DNA of 64,000 nucleotides from CAYVBW01 sp964588685 (GCA_964588685.1 CAZPQG010000003.1:37915-101914); one strand, 5' to 3'. Positions 16,688-26,596 are shown, counted from the first letter of the stretch. Notes: a model not told the origin generated them from the sequence alone. Made by a program: numbers and translations.

Positions 16688-17583
16688 TAAAAACTCTCTT
16701 TTTGTTTAAAAAAACCAATGCTAGTATAGCCCACCACTCTTGAATTGTCGCCTGTAACATCTCCGGAGTGTTGATACTTAAAAAGCTTAGTTTGGCTGCA
16801 ATTTAAAAGGCGGCTCAACAACAATCCCAGCTTAATTGCGGCCGCACCGCAGGCTCTAGTTTGTAAATTTTTTTCAGGTGCTGTTTGAGTTAACAACTCT
16901 TTAAATTTTTCTAAATTTTGATCAGTTATACTTTTAATCAGCTCTTGATCTACTTTCTCAGCAAGACCGGCAGAAGGATAATGTGATAAATCACTGCTGA
17001 TAATCAAAATACTTTGGTCGTTAAAATTCTGATAAATATCCTGCGCTAAAGCTTGTAGATAACTAAGCTTGAAGGAGCCAATTAAAATGGGAACAATTTC
17101 AAAGTTAGGCAAAATATATTGTAAAAACGGCAGCTGTACTTCTAAAGAGTGCTCATTCTGATGAACCTCATCATTAATCTGCCAATTAGATTTATCAGCT
17201 AAATTAGTAATAATCTTCTGAGCGACCGGTGTCTTTCCCAAGGGTGTTTGCCAGCTACTTCGGCTTGACAAACTTGCTAATTTTAAGAAAACTTGATGAG
17301 AATTGCCTAACAAAAAGACCCTGCTTACTAATGTATTTTCTAGATGGGCAAATCCGGCTGCCGCTGTTTGTCCTGAATATAAATAACCGGCATGAGGAAG
17401 AATTAAAATTCTAGGTCTATTTTTTTTCTTCGCTTTTTCTTGAAAAGCTTTTTCGTTGCCAACTGAGATGGAATCCTTTTTTGTCTGAGCCAAAAACTTT
17501 TCTATTTGCTTAGTCAGTTTTGCTTTGTCACCAGGATAAAATTTACCTGCTGCCATGGGAAATCGGGTAGCTGTTTGCGGCAT
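16687..17583 (-). CDS. amrB: MEMO1-family protein of the AmmeMemoRadiSam system
   Basis: Homologue of MEMO, a fold related to class III non-haem iron extradiol dioxygenases. Metal-site-like residues are seen in PHAGYLYSG (63-71), GNSH (93-96), SSDLSHYPS and the TRACG motif. The reading frame is open upstream to 17631, but I chose the ATG at 17583 because family members begin close to the 'xxRxPxxAGxFYPGD' element. This choice also removes an overlap with the upstream subtilase gene. It is coupled to amrA by a one-base overlap. Enzymatic activity is unproven. Confidence 0.9.
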   Translation of the reverse strand: MPQTATRFPMAAGKFYPGDKAKLTKQIEKFLAQTKKDSISVGNEKAFQEKAKKKNRPRILILPHAGYLYSGQTAAAGFAHLENTLVSRVFLLGNSHQVFLKLASLSSRSSWQTPLGKTPVAQKIITNLADKSNWQINDEVHQNEHSLEVQLPFLQYILPNFEIVPILIGSFKLSYLQALAQDIYQNFNDQSILIISSDLSHYPSAGLAEKVDQELIKSITDQNLEKFKELLTQTAPEKNLQTRACGAAAIKLGLLLSRLLNCSQTKLFKYQHSGDVTGDNSRVVGYTSIGFFKQKESF

Positions 17584-17608
17584 AATAAGATTATTAACTT
17601 TACTAAAC

Positions 17609-19606
17609 TTAAATCTGTCTGAACCAATCAACTACAAAAGACCACCAATTAGTTGTTTCTATGCCTCTGACTCTATCTTTCTCAATAACATAATCCGGCA
17701 CTCGCTCCTGAGTTTCATCCGGAGTAGTAGATTGATTTGGGAGAAAAGAATCATCTTGCTCCGGATCTTGAACAGAATTCGCAGACTGCAGCCTGTCAGA
17801 TTTCGGATTTCTTTGATCAAAGTTGGTTACATAAGGAGTCTCGTCTAGCAGCTCCTCTTCCTCCGGTCTCATCTCTCTTTCGGTAGGTATGGCTGTCGGC
17901 ATCCTTTCATAATCCTGCCGTTTTTCTTCAGCCGGTTCTTGTTCAATATCCCGCCGCACATCATCAGCCTCCCCTTGTTCAATTTTCTCTCTGGCCGGGA
18001 TTGAAACCGGCTCATCCGCCGGCTTTTCCAAATCTGTTTCTAATTCTTGATTCACTATTAACTCTAACTTAACTTCCGCCTGATTCTGATATTCATCAAC
18101 TGCTCTGATTAGCCAAGTGTGAGTACCGTCTTCAACCAAACTAGTATCCCATTGATAAAAATAAGTTTCTGCCAATAGCTCATCGGGATCAGTCCAGCTT
18201 ACTTTTTCTTTATTATTTAAAAATAACGTCACTTCATCTAATAAATTTTCATCTTGAACATTAAGTTCAATCACTGCCGTATCTTTAACTTCAGATCCTT
18301 GTTCCGGTGAAATAAATGTGGTGAGTGGAGCTTGTACATCTATACCCAGAGCAGCTGGCTTAGCATACACCAAGCCATACCCATAATAGCTGTCTTTGCC
18401 GGGCGGTCCCAGATCAATAGCGCTGTCTCTCAACTTTTGTCTAATATTTTCTTGTTCATTAGACATCATTAAAGCAGCAGTGGCTGAAACGTGAGGCGCG
18501 GCCATAGAAGTTCCGGACCATTGGGCATAACCTCCACCGGGAACTGTGGAGTTTATCATTACTCCGGGCGCAACTAATTCAGCTCCTAAACTGGAAAAAC
18601 TAGCAAAATTATCACTCTCGTCAGTTGCAGATACTGCTACGACAGAATCATAGCCAGCCGGGTATAAAAGAGAGTCACCATCACTATTTCCTGCTGCTGC
18701 GGACATAAAAATACCCTGTGCAGCAGCTTCCTGCAATTTTGATTCCAATAATGAGCTGTCATAAGTTGTTCCTAACGAAAAATTAATTATAGCCGCATTT
18801 TTTTCTATAGCATGATCAATACCTTCAATTAAATCTGATAAGTAGCCGGTGCCGTCAGCTGATAAAACCTTAATAGCATACAAACTAGCTTGAGGCGAAA
18901 CTCCAGTTAAACCGACTTCATTTAAATCAGCCGCAATAATACCGGCTACATGCGTACCATGACCGTGGTCATCAAAAGCATCCTGTGTATTAGTTAATAC
19001 GTTGTAGCCGCCGGCATATCTATTTACTAAATCCGGATGACTGTAATCAATACCGGTATCAAGCACTGCAACTAATATACCTTCAGCAGCAGTTGTTTCC
19101 CACACTTCGGGAGCTTCAATACGAGCCACACCCCAATCTATATTATTGGAACTAATAAAAACTGGGTAATCAACCTCAATTTCTGTTATAACTTCAGCTT
19201 CAACTAATTCAGTTTGCAGCTTTTCAGTGACTGCTTTATCAGCCTCTACTACTACGCTATTTGCATGCTCTTTGATGACAATGGCATCATACTGTTGAGC
19301 CAAAGCAGCAACTTCTTGTGTGGTGCGGCCGGGACTAACCGGCAATACTTTTCGCTGTAAATTAGTTTTAGCAGCGACCATTTTTTCATCAATATCATAA
19401 GTCGGAGACTGTTCAGCCATAAAGGTTGTGGCAGTAGTTGAAGTTGTTTCGTGTATTGAATGTCTACCGCTTGGAGAAATAGTTGATAATGCTGTAACTA
19501 TTAACAATAAAGTTAAAACGCCGTATGTTAGCAAAAAAATTCCAAGAGAGACTTTGAGAAAATTATTCTTCTTTAAAGATACTTTAAATTTCTGCAATAA
19601 TTGCAT
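17609..19606 (-). CDS. Membrane-anchored or secreted subtilisin-like serine protease (S8)
   Basis: The 665-residue subtilase has an N-terminal membrane segment or uncleaved signal (about 17-41) and a pro-domain-like region (70-150). The catalytic triad is D182 (VAVLDTGIDYSHPDL), H215 (DDHGHGTHVAG) and S366 (SGTSMAAPH), with oxyanion Asn in AAAGNSDGD. After the protease domain comes an Ig-like beta domain (about 425-520, 'LIRAVDEYQNQAEVKLEL'), then about 120 acidic, Pro/Glu-rich, probably disordered residues. It acts outside the membrane on unknown substrates. Its stop is only 25 bases before the amrB start, so it may head the amrB-amrA operon, which would be unusual. Confidence 0.93.
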   Translation of the reverse strand: MQLLQKFKVSLKKNNFLKVSLGIFLLTYGVLTLLLIVTALSTISPSGRHSIHETTSTTATTFMAEQSPTYDIDEKMVAAKTNLQRKVLPVSPGRTTQEVAALAQQYDAIVIKEHANSVVVEADKAVTEKLQTELVEAEVITEIEVDYPVFISSNNIDWGVARIEAPEVWETTAAEGILVAVLDTGIDYSHPDLVNRYAGGYNVLTNTQDAFDDHGHGTHVAGIIAADLNEVGLTGVSPQASLYAIKVLSADGTGYLSDLIEGIDHAIEKNAAIINFSLGTTYDSSLLESKLQEAAAQGIFMSAAAGNSDGDSLLYPAGYDSVVAVSATDESDNFASFSSLGAELVAPGVMINSTVPGGGYAQWSGTSMAAPHVSATAALMMSNEQENIRQKLRDSAIDLGPPGKDSYYGYGLVYAKPAALGIDVQAPLTTFISPEQGSEVKDTAVIELNVQDENLLDEVTLFLNNKEKVSWTDPDELLAETYFYQWDTSLVEDGTHTWLIRAVDEYQNQAEVKLELIVNQELETDLEKPADEPVSIPAREKIEQGEADDVRRDIEQEPAEEKRQDYERMPTAIPTEREMRPEEEELLDETPYVTNFDQRNPKSDRLQSANSVQDPEQDDSFLPNQSTTPDETQERVPDYVIEKDRVRGIETTNWWSFVVDWFRQI

Positions 19607-19874
19607 AGAAAAATGATATAAATATTAATTTAAATGTGATATTGTGGATGTTGAGCTATATCTTAACAATAACACAAGATAAGAGACGGCTTCAAGCTGG
19701 CAATTAATTTTTAGATTTTAAGATTTGTTTGTACAAAATCAACAAAATAAAATGTTGTCAGCAGCTGCAAAAAATCAGCTATAAAACATCAGCCGCAACT
19801 AAAAATAGATAAAAATGGTCAAAGAAAATAAGTAAATTAATCCCAGTAAACTTATAAAGTAAAATAAAGACGCT

Positions 19875-21221
19875 ATGCCTCAAAAATCAATAGATCAATT
19901 AGCAAAACAACTCGCACTGGGGAAGCTCTCAGAACAGACAAGAGCTTTTCTCCAAATCTGGAAACTAGCTAAAAAACAAGGCGTGCAGCCAGCTTCAATT
20001 AACAAGCTTTATTTACGCAGAGGAGAAGGAAAAATACCGGCTGATTTTACTGTTCCGGCGATCAATATTAGAGGCATGACTTATGATGTAGCGCAAACCA
20101 TTTTTAAATCAGCCTCAAACCACAAAGTAGGAACTGTTATTTTTGAGCTGGCTCGGTCTGAAATGGGTTACACTAATCAACCGCCTCATGAATATGCCGG
20201 CATTATTTTAGCTGCCGCCATCAAGCAAAATTATCACTATCCGGTCTTTATTCAAGGCGATCATTTTCATTTTCGTCTGCCAAACAAAAAAACTTTTCAA
20301 CAAAATTTTCAACAATCTGAAATGGCTGCCATCAAAAAATTATCGCTGGCAGCAATTGACGCCGGTTTTTATAACATTGACATTGATGCTTCTACTTTAG
20401 TTGATTACAACCAGTCAGAAATTAAAAAGCAGCAAAAAGCAAATTATGCAGCCACGGCTGAGCTGGCAAATTTTATCAGAAAGCATCAGCCACAAGAGAT
20501 ACAAATTAGTTTAGGTGGTGAAATAGGCCATATTGGCGGAAAAAACTCAACCAAAGAAGAATTACGGGCCTTTATTCAAGGCTTTGAGGAAAATTTAACT
20601 TTAAAGCAAACAGGCTTGTCAAAAATATCTATTCAAACAGGCACTCATCATGGCGGAGTGGTTTTACCTGACGGCAGCTTAGCAGAAGTAGCAGTTGATT
20701 TTGAAACTATTGCAGCACTCTCTCAAGAAGCAAAAAAACATGGTTTAGGAGGAGTGGTGCAGCATGGAGCTTCTACTTTACCGGAAGAATATTTTGCCCA
20801 ATTTCCACAAGCCGGCACTTTAGAAATTCATTTAGCAACAGAGTTTCAAAATATCATTTTTGATCATCCGGCATTTCCCCAAGATTTATTACAACAGATG
20901 CATCAATGGCTGGATCGGGAAAAAGCTAAGCAAAGAAAATCCAATCAAACTGATGAACAATTTTATTATGAATTTAGAAAAACCGCCTGGGGAGCTTTTA
21001 AAGAAGAAATTTGGTATCTCCCTCAATCCGTAAAGCAAGACCTGTTAACAACACTGACAAATAAAATCGACTTCTTATTCAACGCACTAAATGTAGTCAA
21101 CACTAGAAAAATAGTTGATGAGATAGTTCAACCAGTTGTTCCTGATAAAACTAAAGTGCAAGTTAAGAAGGAGCAGCCGGCACTAACACCAGCTGATTCA
21201 GCCGGTTCAGATCCTGATTAA
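19875..21221 (+). CDS. fba: Class II (zinc) fructose-bisphosphate aldolase-like protein
   Basis: TIM-barrel class II aldolase family. Likely metal and substrate residues lie in QGDHFHF, LGGEIGHIGGKNST, QTGTHHGG and VVQHGASTLP, corresponding to the zinc-histidine sites of FbaA-type enzymes. At 448 residues it is about 100 longer than FbaA, with a helical C-terminal region and a low-complexity Pro/Ala/Asp tail. The natural role would be cleavage of fructose 1,6-bisphosphate, consistent with eno and gpmI nearby. A tagatose-bisphosphate aldolase of the GatZ/KbaZ type is an alternative because of the size and the N-terminal layout. No Shine-Dalgarno sequence is seen. Confidence 0.8.
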   Translation: MPQKSIDQLAKQLALGKLSEQTRAFLQIWKLAKKQGVQPASINKLYLRRGEGKIPADFTVPAINIRGMTYDVAQTIFKSASNHKVGTVIFELARSEMGYTNQPPHEYAGIILAAAIKQNYHYPVFIQGDHFHFRLPNKKTFQQNFQQSEMAAIKKLSLAAIDAGFYNIDIDASTLVDYNQSEIKKQQKANYAATAELANFIRKHQPQEIQISLGGEIGHIGGKNSTKEELRAFIQGFEENLTLKQTGLSKISIQTGTHHGGVVLPDGSLAEVAVDFETIAALSQEAKKHGLGGVVQHGASTLPEEYFAQFPQAGTLEIHLATEFQNIIFDHPAFPQDLLQQMHQWLDREKAKQRKSNQTDEQFYYEFRKTAWGAFKEEIWYLPQSVKQDLLTTLTNKIDFLFNALNVVNTRKIVDEIVQPVVPDKTKVQVKKEQPALTPADSAGSDPD

Positions 21222-21326
21222 ATTATTAAGCCAATGAGTTGATTTCAACAACAATCTGAGTTAATCAAGGCTCATTTTATTCAATTTATTCAATCAAGAT
21301 TAAGACCTGTTCTGGATTAAAATCCG

Positions 21327-21839
21327 CTACTCAATCCATTGCACCTTATCTTCTTCATATTCTTCTGCTGAGTGAGGCGCTTTTTCTTCGGCCGGATAGC
21401 CCAAAGGCATGAGACATAATATCTTTTTATCAGCGGAAATACCCAATAATTCTTGAACATACTCTTCACAACTTTTGCCATTAGAAGCTTGATTTCCGTG
21501 AACATGAGTCCAGCAAGTACCCAATCCTTGATGAGTCGCTTCTAAATAAATATGAGCCGCAGCAATGCTGGCATCTTCCAACCAATGATCAAACTCTTCT
21601 GACAAGACTACAATCACAGCTTGAGCCTGCTGCACAAATTCACCGCCCGCCTTCATCTCTCCCAACTGTTGAATTAACTCAGGTTTAGTCACAACCATAA
21701 ATTTCCAAGCTCGAGTATGTCGAGCGCTGGGTGCATACATTGCTGCCTGCAAAATAGCTTTTATTTTATCTTTAGAAACAGGTTTTGATTGATAAGCTCG
21801 AATACTGCGTCGTTGTTTAATTACGGGAAGTATTTTCAT
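21327..21839 (-). CDS. Nitroreductase-family FMN oxidoreductase
   Basis: Small flavoprotein of the nitroreductase superfamily. The N-terminal RRSIRAYQSKPV supplies FMN phosphate contacts. 'AAMYAPSARHTRAWKFMVV' and the C-terminal 'LCLMPLGYPAEEK' are typical. The 170 residues match the short, dimeric members that use NAD(P)H to reduce quinones, flavins or nitro compounds. The physiological substrate is unknown. It ends about 100 bases from the convergent aldolase gene. The region between them contains no obvious terminator. Confidence 0.9.
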   Translation of the reverse strand: MKILPVIKQRRSIRAYQSKPVSKDKIKAILQAAMYAPSARHTRAWKFMVVTKPELIQQLGEMKAGGEFVQQAQAVIVVLSEEFDHWLEDASIAAAHIYLEATHQGLGTCWTHVHGNQASNGKSCEEYVQELLGISADKKILCLMPLGYPAEEKAPHSAEEYEEDKVQWIE

Positions 21840-22223
21840 AATGTAATTCCAATGTTAGCTAATATGATTAGTATTAACAATTTTATCTTTTAACCATCAA
21901 AAATCAACCATTTATCCTAGGCACATACGTCCTGGACAGATACGTTGAGCTGAATGATCAAGCGCTTAATTAAATAGTTGAACACAATTTACAATTCAAT
22001 AGTGAAATACAATTTACAGCAGCAAAGTAAATAACCAGCTTTGTTTGCTCTAAATTTCATGCCCCCAATAATAATTTAATTTTATATAATGAATTAACTT
22101 TGCTAATAACAAATTCTAGCGACAAAACTTGACAGCAAAAATTTGTAATAAACAAAAAAGGCTAAGCAGCATAAGACTGCAGTAAAAAATGCTGAAAAAA
22201 AATAAAAATAATTATTTTCAATC
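21840..22223. other. Intergenic region between nitroreductase and guaA
   Basis: 384 bases between divergent genes. A TATAAT lies at 22085-22090 on the plus strand but lacks a convincing -35, and a TTGACA at 22129-22134 has no -10 at the right distance. I see no tRNA, no recognisable purine or guanine riboswitch core and no convincing ORF. Confidence 0.4.
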
Positions 22224-23747
22224 ATGATTGTCATTCTTGATTTTGGTTCTCAAACCACTCATCTCATTCATAGAAGGATTAAAGCTTTGGGTGTTGCTGC
22301 CCGTATTGCTGATCCCGCTGCATTTAAGCCTAACCAGGTGCCTCAACTAAAAGGTTTAATTCTAAGTGGAGGACCTGCCAGTGTCACTGCCGAAAACAGC
22401 CCTGATTTTTCTTTTTCTTTATCCCAAATTAATGCACCTGTCCTTGGTATTTGTTATGGCTGGCAGCTAATTGCCAAAAAACTAAAAGGCGAAGTGACAG
22501 CAGCTGAAAAAGAATACGGGCCGGCTCAAATGAAAATTAAAAATAAAAATCTGTTATTTGACGAAATCAATCAGAACAATTTTAAAGTTTGGATGAGTCA
22601 TGGAGATCTTGTAAAAAAGATTCCATCAGGCTTTCAATATCTCGCCAGCACTGACGATATAGCTGCAGCAGCCGTTGCCAACAACAAAAAGCAAATTTAC
22701 GGCTTGCAATTTCATCCTGAAGTTGAACACACCAAATTCGGCCAGCAAATATTACGTAATTTTATAGAAAAAATTTGCGGCCTTACTGTTAGAGAAAAAC
22801 AGCTGGACGTAAATAAAGTGGTGCAAAAGATAAAAAATCAATTAGCTCATACTGAGGGAAAAATAGTGGCGGCAGTGTCCGGTGGAGTTGACTCTACAGT
22901 GGCCAGTGCCATTGCAGCTAAAGCTGTGGGCAAACGGCTGGTGCCAATTTATTGCGATAACGGTTTAATGCGCTTGCGAACTGACAAATACGTAAAAAAA
23001 GTTTTTAAAGATTATCTGCAAATTAACCCGGTGATCGTTGACTGCCGGGCTGAATTTTTAAAAGCATTACAAGGTGTTATTGATCCGGAAAAAAAACGAA
23101 AAAATGTCGGCAAGCTTTATATTGATATTTTTGAGAGAGAAGCTAAAAAATTAAAAAACGTGCAGTATTTAGTACAAGGCACCATTTATTCAGATGTCAT
23201 TGAAAGTAAAGGTTCTAAAAACGCCAGTAAAATTAAAAGTCATCATAATGTTGGCGGTTTACCGGAAAAAATGTCTCTGAAATTAATTGAGCCGTTACGT
23301 AATTTTTATAAAGATGAAGTGCGGGAACTTGGACGTCAACTTGGACTACCTGATGAAGTAGTAAATTGCCAACCTTTCCCTGGGCCCGGCCATGCAATTC
23401 GCATTATCGGAGAAGTAACTGCAGACAGACTAAAAAAACAACAACAAGCTGATCAAATTGTTATTGATGTTCTCACTGAAACAGGTTGGTTTAATAAAGT
23501 TTTTCAAAGTTTTCCTATTATGACCGGTGTACAAACCACAGCCGTTAAGGGAGATGAGCGTGCCTTTAGTGAGCTGGTGGGTTTAAGAATATACAACAGC
23601 ACAGATGTGATGACTGCCGGCTGGACTAGGCTGCCATATGACATTTTGCAAAAAATCTCAAGCAGAATTGTCAACGAAATACCTGATGTGTCCAGGGTGG
23701 CGTATGATATTACCACTAAACCACCGGCCACTATGGAATGGGAGTAA
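22224..23747 (+). CDS. guaA: GMP synthase (glutamine-hydrolysing)
   Basis: Amidates XMP to GMP, using glutamine and ATP. The glutaminase domain (about 1-190) has nucleophile C78 in GICYGWQLI and the His/Glu pair in FHPEVEHT. The ATP-pyrophosphatase domain follows with the P-loop AVSGGVDST, and the dimerisation domain ends in the invariant KPPATMEWE. The 507 residues are full length and both halves are fused, as in most bacteria. The ATG is not preceded by a Shine-Dalgarno sequence. Other purine genes in the window are purF and a PRPP synthetase, but they are not adjacent. Confidence 0.98.
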   Translation: MIVILDFGSQTTHLIHRRIKALGVAARIADPAAFKPNQVPQLKGLILSGGPASVTAENSPDFSFSLSQINAPVLGICYGWQLIAKKLKGEVTAAEKEYGPAQMKIKNKNLLFDEINQNNFKVWMSHGDLVKKIPSGFQYLASTDDIAAAAVANNKKQIYGLQFHPEVEHTKFGQQILRNFIEKICGLTVREKQLDVNKVVQKIKNQLAHTEGKIVAAVSGGVDSTVASAIAAKAVGKRLVPIYCDNGLMRLRTDKYVKKVFKDYLQINPVIVDCRAEFLKALQGVIDPEKKRKNVGKLYIDIFEREAKKLKNVQYLVQGTIYSDVIESKGSKNASKIKSHHNVGGLPEKMSLKLIEPLRNFYKDEVRELGRQLGLPDEVVNCQPFPGPGHAIRIIGEVTADRLKKQQQADQIVIDVLTETGWFNKVFQSFPIMTGVQTTAVKGDERAFSELVGLRIYNSTDVMTAGWTRLPYDILQKISSRIVNEIPDVSRVAYDITTKPPATMEWE

Positions 23748-23837
23748 TTTTTGACTTTAGTGCCACTAAGAGTTAATAGTTAAAGCTTAATTTTAAGAGT
23801 TAATTTAATCATTAAAACAACGGAGCATATTTAAAAA

Positions 23838-25043
23838 TTGTTTACAATTATGATCACTGCTCAGGTCACCGCCGACATTACCTATCTTGGAGTTGATGAC
23901 AAGCAAACTGAATTATTTGAGGCTCTATGGCCTATCCCCCAAGGCATTAGTTATAACAGTTATTTGATTATTGATGAAAAAACTGCTTTGATTGATACTG
24001 TTGCGCAAAAATTTAATCAAGATTTTATTCAAACTTTACAAAATATTCTAGGCGGACGCAAGCTTGACTATTTGATCCTTAATCATATGGAACCTGACCA
24101 TTCAGGAACTCTCACAAAGATCAAAAAATTATATCCTGAGGCAATAATAGTTGGAAACCATAAAACCGCTGCTTTTGCTCATGGTTTTTATCAAATTTCT
24201 AAAAATCAAATCAACCAAATAGAAACTGGAGATAAAATTTCTTTAGGTGATCATAAACTTATTTTCGAACGAACAACTATGGTTCACTGGCCTGAAAGCA
24301 TGGTTGTTTTTGAAAAAAATAGCGGCACTCTTTTTAGCAGCGATATTTTTGGGGGATTTAAAACTGTAAACGGCCGGCCGCTGGCAGCTCAACACCCAAA
24401 TTTATCAGAGTATATTAATCAAGCGCGCCAATATTTTGCTGCGGTTTTAGGGGCTCACACTCGGCCCACCGCTAAAGCTTTAGACCAGCTTAAATCGTTT
24501 CCCATTAAAACCATTGCTCCAGCCCATGGTTTAGTATGGCAAAACAAGAAAGACCAAATTTTTAACCTCTATAAACAATGGAGTCAATTTGAATCAGAAC
24601 CGGGCATTGTAATTGTCTATGGTTCGATGTATGGCTTTACCAAAAAAACTGCCCTTCTAATTTGCCAACAGTTAAAAAAGGAGCAGGTGGAAGTTAAACT
24701 GTTAAATGCTGCTCACACATCTATAGCTGAATTATTAAACTATATCTGGCAGTATCAAGGTCTGGTTATTGCCAGCTGCACGCACAACAATCACTTATTC
24801 CCACCTATTAAAAACTTATTAGATGCCTTAGAAACAAGAAGGGTTAAAAGTAAATTTTTGGCTGTGATTGGCTCTTATAGTTGGACTGGAGGAGCTTTGA
24901 GGTATCTTAAAAAATTTGCCCAAAATTCTAAATTAGAAATAATTGAGCCACAGTTTAAAATTCAATATCAATTAGATGAACAGACCAGACAACAAGCTTT
25001 AGCTTTAAGTGAAAATCTGATTAAGCGAGTAAAAGATCAATAA
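23838..25043 (+). CDS. Flavodiiron protein (A-type flavoprotein, O2/NO reductase)
   Basis: Reduces oxygen to water and/or nitric oxide to nitrous oxide in anaerobes. The N-terminal metallo-beta-lactamase domain carries the complete diiron set: H83, E85, D87 and H88 in HMEPDH, H150 in MVHWPES, D169 in SSDIFG and H230 in APAHG. The C-terminal flavodoxin domain has the FMN loop YGSMYGFTKK and 'ASCTHNNHLF'. The 401 residues equal the minimal two-domain form, with no rubredoxin fused. The annotated start is TTG; an ATG four codons later (23850) is equally possible, and GGAG at 23822-23825 is closer to the TTG. The redox partner is not encoded here. Confidence 0.95.
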   Translation: MFTIMITAQVTADITYLGVDDKQTELFEALWPIPQGISYNSYLIIDEKTALIDTVAQKFNQDFIQTLQNILGGRKLDYLILNHMEPDHSGTLTKIKKLYPEAIIVGNHKTAAFAHGFYQISKNQINQIETGDKISLGDHKLIFERTTMVHWPESMVVFEKNSGTLFSSDIFGGFKTVNGRPLAAQHPNLSEYINQARQYFAAVLGAHTRPTAKALDQLKSFPIKTIAPAHGLVWQNKKDQIFNLYKQWSQFESEPGIVIVYGSMYGFTKKTALLICQQLKKEQVEVKLLNAAHTSIAELLNYIWQYQGLVIASCTHNNHLFPPIKNLLDALETRRVKSKFLAVIGSYSWTGGALRYLKKFAQNSKLEIIEPQFKIQYQLDEQTRQQALALSENLIKRVKDQ

Positions 25044-25083
25044 TAACATCAATTATTGACAATTAATTTAATCAAGCAAAAAT

Positions 25084-25980
25084 ATGTCAAAAATCAGCCT
25101 AGTCAAACACACGCAATCTTACCAAGGCACCCTCACAGTTTTGCAGCCATTAAAAGATAAAGTAAAGCAACAAATTCAAAACCTAGACCGGATTGTTGTG
25201 AAGATTAATTTTGTAACCACTCACAAAGAACTTGCTACAACTCCGGTTGAGTCTGTTAAAGCCTTGATTGATTTTGTCAAACCTTTTTATAAGGGAGAAA
25301 TTATCATTGCTGAAGAAGCCACGATCGGCAATACTAAGCAAGGATTTAAACAACATGGCTTTACACAGATAGCAAATCAAGAAAAACAGGTTAAATTGTT
25401 CTATTCAGCTCAAGATGAAGCGCAGACTGTTACTATTGATTATGCTGACGGCTCTATACAGCTGCCTTTAGCTAATATTTATACCCAAGCTCCCTATGTA
25501 ATTTCTATTTGTCGAGCTAAAACCCATGACGCAGTGGTGGTAACTTTATCAATTAAAAATTTATTAGTTGGCGCTATTCAAGGCGGCTTTTCCACCCGCA
25601 GCAAAATTCATCAAAGTTGGCATATTAATTGGATTTTGCAAAAATTAACCCATCACATTTACCCTGACTTAAGCATTATTGACGGCACTATTGGCATGGA
25701 GGGGGATGGACCCAGCAGCGGCACGCCGATTAAAGCCAACTGGTTATTAGCATCGCTTGACCCCCTGGCTGCAGATTCTGTTGCGGCCTATCTAATGGGA
25801 TTTGATATTAGCGATATTGGTTATTTAACCTTAATGAAGCAAGCTAAGTTAGGTAAGCTTTATCCTAAAGATAAAGCTGAAATTAAGATCAAGGGACCGG
25901 CCTTAAATACTTTGCAAACTAACTTTAAGCCGCATCGCACTTTTAAGCACCAAAAACAATGGCGTCAAGCTCAAAAATAA
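25084..25980 (+). CDS. DUF362-domain protein
   Basis: Matches the DUF362 family: 'VVKINFVTTHKE' near residue 40, 'IAEEATIGNTKQGF' near 80, 'AKTHDAVVVTLSIKNLLVG' in the middle, and 'LDPLAADSVAAYLMGFD' in the C-terminal part. Unlike the other DUF362 protein in the window (45523-46557) it has no ferredoxin domain and few cysteines. The family is often linked to Fe-S or redox proteins but has no settled activity. It follows the flavodiiron gene by 40 bases on the same strand, so cotranscription is likely. Whether it serves that enzyme is speculative. Confidence 0.85.
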   Translation: MSKISLVKHTQSYQGTLTVLQPLKDKVKQQIQNLDRIVVKINFVTTHKELATTPVESVKALIDFVKPFYKGEIIIAEEATIGNTKQGFKQHGFTQIANQEKQVKLFYSAQDEAQTVTIDYADGSIQLPLANIYTQAPYVISICRAKTHDAVVVTLSIKNLLVGAIQGGFSTRSKIHQSWHINWILQKLTHHIYPDLSIIDGTIGMEGDGPSSGTPIKANWLLASLDPLAADSVAAYLMGFDISDIGYLTLMKQAKLGKLYPKDKAEIKIKGPALNTLQTNFKPHRTFKHQKQWRQAQK

Positions 25981-26023
25981 AAAAAAGTTCAGTGGTAAAA
26001 TATAGATTAACTCTATCTTTAGT

Positions 26024-26464
26024 TCACAGCCATAACTTAAATAGATAAACAGAAATGATAATAGTCACAACTATGACGCACTGCCACATAATTTGATAGA
26101 CAAACCAAATAGAATCATTAGGAAAAAATTGAAATAAAGGTAAATTTTCCGGTTTATTGCGCTCAAGCGTAGAAAATTGTTGATTAAACCAATAAATCAT
26201 TTCACCCATACTTCTAACTAACCAAAAAATAGAAGTAATTAACCAAAATAAAATCCAATCTTGGGTCACTAAACAAAAAAGACTGACTAAAAACCAAAAA
26301 AGTCCAAAAATAACTGCATCAGCCCAAACAAATGCTCCCATAAAAGATAAATATCTGGTTAAAGTATTAGTATTGCCCTTTCTGCTTTGTTTTAAGCCTT
26401 TTATAGCAAAAAACAAACAAGTAAAGGCAAAAGTTGACAGAAATACAAGTTGAATTAATGGCAT
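26024..26464 (-). CDS. Unrecognised four-helix membrane protein
   Basis: I do not recognise this family. The 146 residues contain four hydrophobic segments (about 3-20, 43-63, 66-85 and 122-142), and a polar stretch rich in Asn, Pro and Gln (about 95-115) lies before the last one. It is rich in Trp and Phe, like many small membrane proteins of this genome. It converges on the DUF362 gene and diverges from tspO, with 132 bases to the latter. Confidence 0.6.
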   Translation of the reverse strand: MPLIQLVFLSTFAFTCLFFAIKGLKQSRKGNTNTLTRYLSFMGAFVWADAVIFGLFWFLVSLFCLVTQDWILFWLITSIFWLVRSMGEMIYWFNQQFSTLERNKPENLPLFQFFPNDSIWFVYQIMWQCVIVVTIIISVYLFKLWL

Positions 26465-26596
26465 GACTAGTTATTCTCTATTCACAGTTGCTGGCAAACT
26501 CATTATCATTAATATTATAATCTACCATACAGTAGAAGTCATAAAATTTAATTACTAATCTCAGCATCAATAAATATTATTAATCAATACATCAAA

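Noticed and set aside
22129..22157. TTGACA as guaA promoter
   Set aside because: No -10-like hexamer at 16-18 bases; the nearest TAATAA is only 12 bases away.
22168..22180. AGCATAAGACTGC shared with 44654-44666
   Set aside because: A 13-base match is expected several times by chance in 64 kb, and the flanks do not agree.
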